A stretch of 10,293 nt of DNA from JAIRTY01 sp050257395 (lineage in GTDB: Bacteria; Actinomycetota; Actinomycetes; Streptosporangiales; Streptosporangiaceae): contig JBLMWU010000159.1 in the NCBI GenBank assembly GCA_050257395.1, positions 1 through 10,293 on the forward strand. The letters are read 5' to 3'. Position numbers and translations under genes: made by a program. Positions within the stretch are counted from its first letter, which is position 1. The number at the start of each line of letters is the position of its first letter. Shown piece after piece: positions 1-6,373 of this stretch. The notes under the pieces are model-generated. The model was not told where the DNA came from. It made no database searches and saw nothing but the letters and a program-made list of their open reading frames with translations.

Positions 1-554
1 GCTCGCTTCGCTCGCTCTTTATACGCTGCGGGCTCCCCCGCCCCCACCCGCACCGGGGTCGCCTGCCCGATGGGGCGGCCTGCCAGTTGGCCGGTGCGGA
101 GGAGGAGTTCGGAGCGGAAGGTTGCCTGGAGACGCCGGGCTCGGCGGCCGGGAGCACCGTCGAGGGCCTGGACGGCGGCGGTGAGGCGGCCCTCTTGCCA
201 GGCGAGGCGGGCGCGCAGGACCGGGAGGGCGGGGTCGCTCTCGGGGATGTTGCGCAGGGCGGCGGCGGCTGCGCTGGTGCGGGCGACGGCGAGGGCGAAG
301 GCGGCCTGGCGGCGGGGGTGGGCGGCCAGGGACGCCAGGGCGGCGTCGTGGTCGCCGGTGCCCCACCGGGTGACGGCGCGGCCGTAGGGGCCGGCCAGCC
401 GCAGCAGCGCCCGGGTGCGGCCGGGCAGGACCCGCCAGGCCAGCCAGAACGCCCGCACCGGGTCGTCGGCCAGGTGGCGGCGGGCCACCAAGGCGGCCAG
501 CAGGACCAGGCGCAGGGGCGGCCCCCGGAACAGCAGCAGTCGTCGCACGGTCAC
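1..554 (-). CDS. Probable GT4-type glycosyltransferase, N-terminal head only (3' end beyond window)
   Basis: Seen: the complement from GTG at 554 is open to the window edge (184 codons, no stop). It begins VTVRRLLLFRGPPLRLVLL and has strong coding character, with almost every third base G or C. The protein is Leu/Ala/Arg-rich and mostly helical, with helix pairs (residues ~15-170) around VARRHLADDPVRAFWLAWR and RARLAWQEGRLTAAVQALDG that resemble TPR-like repeats. Family knowledge: a head of this kind precedes the catalytic GT-B part in some actinobacterial GT4 enzymes; that catalytic part would lie off the left edge, so the call is inference. The gene is divergent from wecB, which fits a shared surface-polysaccharide locus. 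No good Shine-Dalgarno precedes the GTG, but a TACGCT hexamer ends 8 bases upstream, so the transcript may be leaderless. The last codons (AAYKERAKRA) have unusual composition and match a GAGCGAG repeat seen elsewhere in the window. It could instead be an unrelated helical-repeat protein. Confidence 0.6.
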   Translation of the reverse strand, partial: MTVRRLLLFRGPPLRLVLLAALVARRHLADDPVRAFWLAWRVLPGRTRALLRLAGPYGRAVTRWGTGDHDAALASLAAHPRRQAAFALAVARTSAAAAALRNIPESDPALPVLRARLAWQEGRLTAAVQALDGAPGRRARRLQATFRSELLLRTGQLAGRPIGQATPVRVGAGEPAAYKERAKR

Positions 555-706
555 GGCGGCGGAGCGTAATGACCGTGCGTGAACAGACGGCAGACGGAAC
601 GCGAACACCGCGAAGGCGGCGCAAACAGCGCACTTCGCTGCGGCACAGTGCTGCCGCGAGGCCGGACCGGCGCTGCGTGGCGGCCCGGTCACTCTGAAGG
701 GCAGGC
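555..706. promoter_or_regulatory. Divergent promoter gap between the left-edge gene and wecB
   Basis: This 152-base gap separates two genes that start away from each other, so it must hold promoters for both. On the minus strand TACGCT (568 to 563) fits the actinobacterial -10 pattern TAnnnT and ends 8 bases before the GTG at 554, a spacing usual for leaderless transcripts. No convincing -35 was found for it. On the plus strand GAAGGG (696-701) is a plausible ribosome binding site 5 bases before the wecB ATG at 707. No clear plus-strand -10 stands out, and I see no open reading frame with coding character here. Confidence 0.45.
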
Positions 707-1792
707 ATGGACGGACACATCACCCACGTGGTCGGCGCGCGGCCGAACTTCGCCAAGGCCGCCCCGGTGATCCGGGCCCTGGCGGACCACGGGCACCGGC
801 AGCGGATCGTGCACACCGGCCAGCACTACGACGAGCGCATGTCCGCGGTCTTCTTCGACCAGCTGGGCCTGCCCGCCCCGGACGTGTACCTGGAGGTCGG
901 CTCCGGCACCCACGCACGGCAGACCGCGGCGGTCATGACCGGCGTGGAGGACGAGCTCATCGCCTGCCGGCCCGCCCTCACCGTGGTCTACGGCGACGTC
1001 AACTCCACGCTGGGCGCCGCACTCGCCGCCGCCAAGCTGCGGGTGCCGCTCGCGCACGTGGAGGCGGGCATGCGCAGCTTCGACCCGGATATGCCCGAGG
1101 AGATGAACCGGCGGCTCACCGACCAGCTCTGCGACCTGCTGCTCGCCACGTCACCGGAAGCCATCGGCCATCTCGCGAACGAGGGACTGCCGGTCGGCGC
1201 CGCGCACCTGGTCGGCAACCCGATGATCGACACCCTCCGGGCCTGCCTCGGCCGGCTCGACCCGGCGGCCGCCCGCGGGCGGCACGGCATCACCGGGGAC
1301 TACCTCGTCGCCACCTTGCACCGGCCCGCCAACGTGGACGACCCGGCGGCCACCGCGGACCTGGTCAAGGCGCTGCACGAGGTCGCTGACGAGCTCTGCA
1401 TCGTGATGCCGGTCCACCCGCGCGGGCTGGCGGCGCTGCAGGCCGCCGGCCTGGGCGGCCATCCGCGCATCCAGGCCTGCGAGCCGCTGGGCTACCTCGA
1501 GTTCATGTCCCTGGTCCGCGGCGCCGCGGCGGTGGTGACCGACTCCGGCGGGGTGCAGGAGGAGGCCACCTATCTGCGGGTGCCGTGCCTGACCCTGCGC
1601 CCGAACACCGAGCGGCCGATCACCATCACCAGCGGCAGCAACCGGCTGACCAGCGCCGGCGAGCTGGCCGGGGCCGTCCGCGCGGCGCTGGCCGCAGGGC
1701 CCTACCAGGGCGAGCTGCCGCCGCTGTGGGACGGCGCCGCTGGCCCGCGGATTGCCGCGGTCATCACCTCCTGGCTGGGCAGCCGTGGCTGA
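707..1792 (+). CDS. wecB: UDP-N-acetylglucosamine 2-epimerase, non-hydrolysing
   Basis: It interconverts UDP-GlcNAc and UDP-ManNAc in the cytoplasm, feeding ManNAc or ManNAcA into surface polysaccharides and teichoic-type polymers. The 361-residue length is slightly short but normal for the family (about 360-380). Landmarks: GARPNFAKAAP at residues 10-20 (R12, K17, nucleotide-site loop), HTGQHYDERMS at 36-46, VYGDVNST at 94-101 (D97), HVEAGMRS at 117-124 (E119), PEEMNRRLTDQ at 130-140 (E131/E132), HRPANVD at 205-211, TDSGGVQEEA at 278-287 and the RPNTERP segment at 298-304. These match the acidic and basic residues described for E. coli WecB. One oddity is HRPAN where HR-x-EN is usual. The ATG at 707 has GAAGGG 5 bases upstream and leads straight into the first beta strand. 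It is first in a plus-strand run; its stop overlaps the next start by 8 bases. The hydrolysing form is less likely because the non-hydrolysing motifs are intact. Confidence 0.95.
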   Translation: MDGHITHVVGARPNFAKAAPVIRALADHGHRQRIVHTGQHYDERMSAVFFDQLGLPAPDVYLEVGSGTHARQTAAVMTGVEDELIACRPALTVVYGDVNSTLGAALAAAKLRVPLAHVEAGMRSFDPDMPEEMNRRLTDQLCDLLLATSPEAIGHLANEGLPVGAAHLVGNPMIDTLRACLGRLDPAAARGRHGITGDYLVATLHRPANVDDPAATADLVKALHEVADELCIVMPVHPRGLAALQAAGLGGHPRIQACEPLGYLEFMSLVRGAAAVVTDSGGVQEEATYLRVPCLTLRPNTERPITITSGSNRLTSAGELAGAVRAALAAGPYQGELPPLWDGAAGPRIAAVITSWLGSRG

Positions 1793-3827
1793 GCCGCCGG
1801 ACCCGGCAAGCGGGCCAGCCGATCCGGAGCGCGGGCGCGAGCTCCGCCCTGCGGGACCCGGGGCCGAACCGGAGACCAGGCCTGCCGGTCCCGGGGCCGA
1901 ACCGGAACCCGCCTCCGGGGCCGGACCGGAACCCGGCCTTGCCGGGGCCGGGCCGCAGCCGGGCGGGTACCCGGACCGGGACCGGCTGGCCCGGGCACTC
2001 CGCACGGCCCAGCGCGACCTGGTGAACGCGCACGCCGAGCTGGCCCGGCTGGAGAACTCGGTCACGGTGGCGGCCGGGCGGGCTGTCGTGGCGCTGGCCC
2101 GCAGCCCGCTGCGCGGCGGGGTGCGGCTGCCGCGGGAGGCCTACCGGCTGTGGCGCACCCGCCGGGCCGGCGGCGCCCGCCCCGGCAGCGCCCGCCCCGG
2201 CAGCGCCGCCCCGGCCGCAGCCGGTGCCGCCGCCTCCGCGCCGGGCGGCGGGCCAGCGCCGCTGCTGCTGGCGCAGGACCGGGGCGGGGCGGGGATCGGT
2301 GACCGGTGGCTCGCGGCGTTCACCGCTCCCGGCTACCCGGGGCCCGCTGACCCGGCCGAGCGGGGCCTGGTGGTGACCGGGGTGCTGACCGCAGCAGGCT
2401 GCGCCACCCTGGAGCCGGACGCGGTGGCCCACCCGCTGCTCCCCCACAATGCCGACTTCGTACTCGAAGCCACCGGGGCCGACCTGGTGCTCATCCAGGC
2501 CTCCGCGCTGCAGCCCGGCTCGGCCTGGGCGTACGCCGCGGACCCGGCCGCGGCCGACCGGGGCCGCCGGCTGGACGCGCTGATCAGCCTGGCCCGGTCG
2601 GTGGGCAAACCGGTGATCCTGCTGCGGGACGCGCCATGGTCCCCCGCCGGCGGCCTGGACTGGCTCGCGGCACGCTGCGACGCCGTGCTCGACAGCGACC
2701 TGGGGGTCCAGCTCGCCCGGTTCAACCCGGCCGGCCTGGACCCGGCCCGGCCCTGCGACCCGGTGTACGCGGGCGCCCGCGACCCGCGGGAGCCGCCCGC
2801 GCTGCGCCAGGCCCTCGACGGGCTCGCCGGCGCCGGGCGCGGGCTGCTCACGGTGACCGGTTACCTGCCCTGGCACCGGCTCCCGGGCTGCTATCGCGGC
2901 AACGGCGTGTTCCTGGCCGGCACCGCCGGGCAGGCACGCGAGCAACTGGCGGCCGGCGCGCGGGTGATCGGGCCACCCGGTGCGGACCTCGCAGGCACCG
3001 GCCTGACGGGCACCGGGCTGGCAGAGACGGGACCGGCAGGGACGGGGCTGACAGAGACAGGGCCGGCGGGGACGGGGCCGGCCGGGACGGGGCCGGCCGG
3101 GGCGGGGCCGGCCGGCACCGCGCTGGCGGGTGGCGCTGGCGTCCCGGATCCGGCCGGGCTGGCTGGCGCGCTCAGGGCAGCCCGCGACGCGGGGTGCCCT
3201 GAGCCCGCCGAACTCGTACCCGTGCTCCGGGAGATCTTCACCGGGCACGCCACCCCGGTCCGGCTCGCGGAGCTGGCCCGGCTGGCCGGCCTGCCTGCCA
3301 GCCCGTTGCCGGGCCGGCAGGTCGCCGTGCTCGCCACCCTCACCGACCCGGGTGAGGCGGGGCGGCTCGCCGCCGTGCTGGCTGCCCAGCGGCTGGCGCC
3401 CGCCGAGGTGGTGGTCGCGCTGGCCGCCGGTGCGGGTGGCCCCGGCGCGGAGACCCGGGACGGGCGGGCCCGCGCGGGGCGGGCGGTCACCGCCGCGCTG
3501 CGCCCGGTGGCGGCCACCGGTGCGGCGATCACACTCACCGCCGGGCCCGGCCTGGGCGCCGCGGCAGCGGCGGCCCGTTCACCATGGGCGGTCCCCTGGC
3601 CCTCCGGTGGCGGCCAGCCGCCTGACTACCTGCTGGACCTGGTGTGCGCGCGCGAGTGCGCCCGGGCCGACGCGGTCGGCTACGGGCCGGGCTGGTACGC
3701 GTTCGCCCCGATCCGCGAGGCGGCGCTGGCCCGCCGGGAACTGCTCCTGCCCGGCGCACCGCCGCCGGCCGCCTGGCCCGCCCGCGGCCTGCGCACCGTC
3801 TCGATCACCCCCCGGGAAAGCTCATGA
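1785..3827 (+). CDS. CgeB-like glycosyltransferase fused to a degenerate GT2-like domain
   Basis: Seen, numbering from GTG 1785 (680 residues): a Pro/Gly/Glu-rich head (1-62) with two 11-residue repeats; a likely coiled coil and basic amphipathic stretch (64-127); a second Gly/Ala/Pro linker (128-158). Then a Rossmann-like region (~160-330) with GADLVLIQAS, a GKPVILLRDAPW strand and a D-rich AVLDSDLG segment; a second lobe (~345-503) with GYLPWHRLPGCYRGNGVFL and REIFTGHATPVRLAELARL; and a final GT-A/GT2-like part (511-676) with VAVLATLTDP and DYLLDLVCARECARADAVG. The order resembles proteins with a CgeB/DUF3880-type GT-B half joined to a GT2 domain. This is recognition by pattern, not proof. 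The GT2 part has no visible DxD, and a 45-residue repeat interrupts the second lobe. GTG 1785 overlaps the wecB stop; a TTG at 1752 is in frame but lies deep in wecB. Probably a cytoplasmic transferase acting on the same polymer as its neighbours, or a scaffold if inactive. Confidence 0.7.
   Translation: MAEPPDPASGPADPERGRELRPAGPGAEPETRPAGPGAEPEPASGAGPEPGLAGAGPQPGGYPDRDRLARALRTAQRDLVNAHAELARLENSVTVAAGRAVVALARSPLRGGVRLPREAYRLWRTRRAGGARPGSARPGSAAPAAAGAAASAPGGGPAPLLLAQDRGGAGIGDRWLAAFTAPGYPGPADPAERGLVVTGVLTAAGCATLEPDAVAHPLLPHNADFVLEATGADLVLIQASALQPGSAWAYAADPAAADRGRRLDALISLARSVGKPVILLRDAPWSPAGGLDWLAARCDAVLDSDLGVQLARFNPAGLDPARPCDPVYAGARDPREPPALRQALDGLAGAGRGLLTVTGYLPWHRLPGCYRGNGVFLAGTAGQAREQLAAGARVIGPPGADLAGTGLTGTGLAETGPAGTGLTETGPAGTGPAGTGPAGAGPAGTALAGGAGVPDPAGLAGALRAARDAGCPEPAELVPVLREIFTGHATPVRLAELARLAGLPASPLPGRQVAVLATLTDPGEAGRLAAVLAAQRLAPAEVVVALAAGAGGPGAETRDGRARAGRAVTAALRPVAATGAAITLTAGPGLGAAAAAARSPWAVPWPSGGGQPPDYLLDLVCARECARADAVGYGPGWYAFAPIREAALARRELLLPGAPPPAAWPARGLRTVSITPRESS
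1848..1913 (+). repeat. Two 33-bp tandem units in the head of the CgeB-like gene
   Basis: Units 1848-1880 and 1881-1913 encode PAGPGAEPETR and PAGPGAEPEPA. Each contains the core CCGGGGCCGAACCGGA. More degenerate copies follow to about 1960 (SGAGPEPG, LAGAGPQPG). The repeat makes a flexible acidic Pro-rich head before the coiled coil and is probably variable in length among relatives. Confidence 0.75.
2988..3122 (+). repeat. 15-bp tandem repeat (nine in-frame pentapeptides)
   Basis: Nine consecutive units of 15 bases encode LAGTG, LTGTG, LAETG, PAGTG, LTETG, PAGTG, PAGTG, PAGAG and PAGTA (residues 402-446 of the CgeB-like protein). A tenth, degenerate unit (LAGGA) follows. The array sits between a GARVIGPPGAD segment and an ALRAARDAG helix, probably a surface loop of the second Rossmann lobe. 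Being a multiple of three, copy-number change would not shift the frame. The units also contain the palindrome GGGGCCGGCC several times. Confidence 0.9.
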
Positions 3828-6325
3828 CCCCGATCCCGCCCGGAGCGGGCCGAAGGCCCGCTCCGCCGTCTCCGGAACCACCAGGGGCGCGGCAGCGCCC
3901 AGGCCCGGGCGAGCCGAAGGGCCGCGCCGCCGTCTGGACTGACGAGCGAGGCGGCGGAGGAGCCGGAGCGAGGAGGGAAGACGGCGGGCTCGAGCGGCCC
4001 GGAGGCGAGCACGGGCCAGAAGGAGGCCCGGAGGCGAGCGAGGGCGGGAAACCGCGGGCGCTGCTGTACGGCGACGTGGACCTCAACCTGATCGACGGCT
4101 CCGCGATCTGGCTGCAGGCCACCGCGCAGGCGCTGGCCCGGGCGGGCTGCGCGGTGACCGTGGTGCTCAAGGCACCGGTGCGGACCGACCGGCTGACCGC
4201 CCCGCTGCAGGCCGAGCCGGGGGTGGTGGTCACCGATCCGCATGGCGAGCGGCTGCTGCCCGGGGCCGCGCCCGCTGGCCCGCTCAGCCCTGCCCAGGCG
4301 GCCGGGCTGCTCGCGGACCTGGACGCGGCGCAGCCTTATGACCTGATCGTGCTGCGCGGGCTGCGGCTGGTCTCGCAGGTGGTGGCCGGCGGCAGCCTGA
4401 ACGGCCGGCTGTGGACCTACCTGACCGACATCCCGCAGTCGGTCCCCGACCTGACCGACGCCCGGGCGGCCGAGCTCGCACGGATCGCCGCCGCCTCCCG
4501 CCACCTGCTGTGCCAGACCGAGGAGCTGCGCTCGTTCCTGGAGGGCAACGTCCCCCAGGCGTGCGGCAAGTGCGTGCTGATGCCGCCGATCGTGCCCGCG
4601 GACGGCCCGCCGGACCGGCCGGAGCGCACCCCCGCGGGCCCGCTGCGGCTGGTGTACACCGGCAAGTTCGCGCCCCGCTGGAACACCTGCGAGATGACGC
4701 TGCTGCCGGAGCTGCTGGCGGCCCGCGGGGTTCGCGCCGAGCTGCACATGGTCGGCGACAAGATCCACCAGGACCCGGCCGACCCGGGGTACGCCAGGCG
4801 GATGCGGGCCGCGCTCGAAGGCCCCGCGCCAGCCCCGGACGCGGACCCGCCCCGGGGCGGCGTGACCTGGCACGGCGGGATGGCCCGGCAGCAGGCGATG
4901 GCCGCCGCGGCCGCCTGCGACATCGGGCTGAGCTGGCGGCACCCCAGCATGGACGCGAGCCTCGAGCTGTCCACCAAGGTGCTGGAGTTCGGCATCCTGG
5001 GGCTGCCGGTCATCCTCAACCGCACCCCCATGCACGAGGCGCTGCTCGGCACCGACTACCCCCTGTTCGCCCGCGACCTGCCGGACGTGGCCGACCTGTG
5101 CGCGCAGGCGGCCGCCGACCCGGCGCTCGCCCGGCTGGCCGCCGCCCGCACCGGGGCGGCCGCGGCTGGGGTCACCATGGCCGCGGCCGCCGCCCGGATC
5201 CGTGGCTACCTGGACGCCGCGTTCCCGGAGCGGTCCGCGGCTGTCCGCGCCAGCCGGGCCGCCCTGGCCGCCGCGGCGGGCAGCGGCCGGCTGCGGGTGC
5301 TGGTCGCCGGGCACGACCTCAAGTTCTTCACCGGCCTGCTCGAACACTTCCGCCGCCTGCCCGAACTCGAGGTGCGGGCGGACCAGTGGGAGGCGCTCGG
5401 GCGTTTCGACCCGGCCCGCAGCGCTGAGCTGGCCCGCTGGGCCGACGTCGTGATCTGCGAATGGTGCGGGCCGAACGCGGTCTGGTACAGCAGGCACAAG
5501 CGCCGCGGCAGCCGGCTGCTGGTCCGGCTGCACCGCTTCGAGCTGGCGTCGGGCTACCCGCAGCTGGTGCGGATCGGCGCCGTGGACCAGGTGGTGTGCG
5601 TGAACCGCCACTACGCCCGGCTGTGCCGGGAGACGGTGGGCTGGCCGGCCGGCAAGGTGGCGACGGTGCCGAACTGGCTCGACACCGGCCAGCTCGACCG
5701 CCCCAAGCTGCCGGGCGCCCGCCACCACCTGGGCCTGGTCGGGATCGTCCCCTCCCGCAAGCGCCTCGACCTGGCCCTGGACGTGCTGGAGGAGCTGCGC
5801 CGCGGCGACGACCGCTACCAGCTGTTCATCAAGTCCGGCATGCCCTGGGAGCACTGGTGGGTGTGGCGCAAGGCGGCCGAGCGCGACCACTACACCAGCG
5901 CGCTGCGCCGCATCCAGCGCTCCCCGCTGCTGGCCGGCGCCGTGGTCTTCGACGAGCCGGGCCCGGACGTGGCGGGCTGGCTGCGCCGGGTCGGCTTCGT
6001 GCTGTCCACCAGCGACGACGAGAGCTTCCACGTGGCCCCCGCCGAGGGCATGGCGTCCCGGGCGGTCCCGGTCGTCCGGCACTGGCCGGGCGCGGAAACC
6101 GTGTACGACCGGCGGTGGCTGCACCGGACCCCGGCGGAGATGGCCGCCGCCATCGCCGGGCTGGCCAGCGAGGCCGACTGGGCGGCCGCCGGGGAGCTGG
6201 CCCGCGGGCAGGCGGTGCGCGCCTTTGCGCTGGAGGAGGTCAGCGCCACCTGGCTGAGCCTGCTCACCGGTGATCTGCCGCCCGCCGTGCCCGACCCCCT
6301 CTACGAGCTGCTCGGCACGCCGTAA
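3824..6325 (+). CDS. Double glycosyltransferase: two GT-B (GT4-like) units in one chain
   Basis: Seen, from ATG 3824 (833 residues): a low-complexity head (1-76, Gly/Pro/Glu/Arg); first GT-B unit (~78-465) beginning RALLYGDVDLNLIDGSAIW, with donor-lobe strand RLVYTGKFAPRWN (275-287), WHGGM (349-353) and a donor-site helix ELSTKVLEFGILGLPVI (381-397); second GT-B unit (~489-815) beginning LRVLVAGHDLKFFTG, with VATVPNWLD (612-620), GIVPSRKRLDLALDVL (640-655) and DDESFHVAPAEGM (731-743), where E733 and E741 form the EX7E pattern of retaining GT4 enzymes. The first unit has E381/E388, a looser version. Likely cytoplasmic, adding two successive sugars to the polymer precursor; substrates cannot be read. 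The ATG overlaps the previous stop (ATGA), with GGGAAAG upstream, so translational coupling is likely. I find no ATG, GTG or TTG in frame between the head and the first domain, so the odd head appears genuinely part of the reading frame. An upstream in-frame start at 3644 lies inside the previous gene. Confidence 0.85.
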   Translation: MTPIPPGAGRRPAPPSPEPPGARQRPGPGEPKGRAAVWTDERGGGGAGARREDGGLERPGGEHGPEGGPEASEGGKPRALLYGDVDLNLIDGSAIWLQATAQALARAGCAVTVVLKAPVRTDRLTAPLQAEPGVVVTDPHGERLLPGAAPAGPLSPAQAAGLLADLDAAQPYDLIVLRGLRLVSQVVAGGSLNGRLWTYLTDIPQSVPDLTDARAAELARIAAASRHLLCQTEELRSFLEGNVPQACGKCVLMPPIVPADGPPDRPERTPAGPLRLVYTGKFAPRWNTCEMTLLPELLAARGVRAELHMVGDKIHQDPADPGYARRMRAALEGPAPAPDADPPRGGVTWHGGMARQQAMAAAAACDIGLSWRHPSMDASLELSTKVLEFGILGLPVILNRTPMHEALLGTDYPLFARDLPDVADLCAQAAADPALARLAAARTGAAAAGVTMAAAAARIRGYLDAAFPERSAAVRASRAALAAAAGSGRLRVLVAGHDLKFFTGLLEHFRRLPELEVRADQWEALGRFDPARSAELARWADVVICEWCGPNAVWYSRHKRRGSRLLVRLHRFELASGYPQLVRIGAVDQVVCVNRHYARLCRETVGWPAGKVATVPNWLDTGQLDRPKLPGARHHLGLVGIVPSRKRLDLALDVLEELRRGDDRYQLFIKSGMPWEHWWVWRKAAERDHYTSALRRIQRSPLLAGAVVFDEPGPDVAGWLRRVGFVLSTSDDESFHVAPAEGMASRAVPVVRHWPGAETVYDRRWLHRTPAEMAAAIAGLASEADWAAAGELARGQAVRAFALEEVSATWLSLLTGDLPPAVPDPLYELLGTP
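3841..4047 (+). repeat. Cluster of dispersed repeat units and hairpins inside the glycosyltransferase head
   Basis: This stretch codes for most of residues 7-75 of the double glycosyltransferase but looks like intergenic repeat DNA. It holds: an 11-bp perfect stem (3841-3851 with 3855-3865, loop GAA); a 6-bp stem GGGCGC/GCGCCC (3885-3890 with 3895-3900); two direct copies of a 23-base unit (3849-3871 and 3913-3935, 21 of 23 identical); three GAGCGAG words (3944, 3966, 4036); and the 49-base unit at 3973-4021 whose inverted copy lies at 6326-6373. Confidence 0.8.
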
Positions 6326-6373
6326 TTCTGGCCCTCGCTCGGCTCCGGGCCGCTGGACCCGCCGTCTTCCCTC
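6326..6373 (-). repeat. 48-base inverted copy of the repeat at 3973-4021, filling the convergent gap
   Basis: Read on the minus strand this begins GAGGGAAGACGGCGGG and ends GAGGGCCAGAA. Aligned by hand with plus-strand 3973-4021 it shows 44 matches in 49 columns (four substitutions, one one-base gap). It starts inside the TGA of the permease gene (6374-6372) and ends directly after the TAA of the glycosyltransferase (6323-6325), so it is nearly the whole intergenic space. GGCCC (6330-6334) can pair with GGGCC (6347-6351), so it may also act as a weak bidirectional terminator; that is inference. Confidence 0.85.

Noticed and set aside
87..569. Plus frame of 160 codons over the left-edge gene
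   Set aside because: Gly/Gln/Ala-rich shadow of the minus-strand gene; no domain and no ribosome binding site of note.
19..816. Minus frame of 265 codons covering the left-edge gene, the divergent gap and the wecB start
   Set aside because: Almost pure Pro/Arg/Gly; runs through the promoter gap and into wecB. The frame from GTG 554 has far better codon use.
2988..3122. CRISPR-like array
   Set aside because: Units are contiguous 15-bp coding repeats without spacers.
1764..3248. Antisense frame of 494 codons opposite the CgeB-like gene
   Set aside because: Arg/Pro/Gly-rich shadow frame without motifs; the plus-strand frame has conserved segments and overlapping start/stop coupling.
3644..3823. 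Upstream in-frame start for the double glycosyltransferase
   Set aside because: Lies within the preceding gene in another frame; ATG 3824 has a ribosome site and the ATGA overlap.
3680..6124. Long antisense frame (814 codons) opposite the double glycosyltransferase
   Set aside because: Typical shadow frame in GC-rich DNA; composition is His/Gly/Arg/Gln-rich with no recognisable domain, while the plus strand carries clear GT-B motifs.
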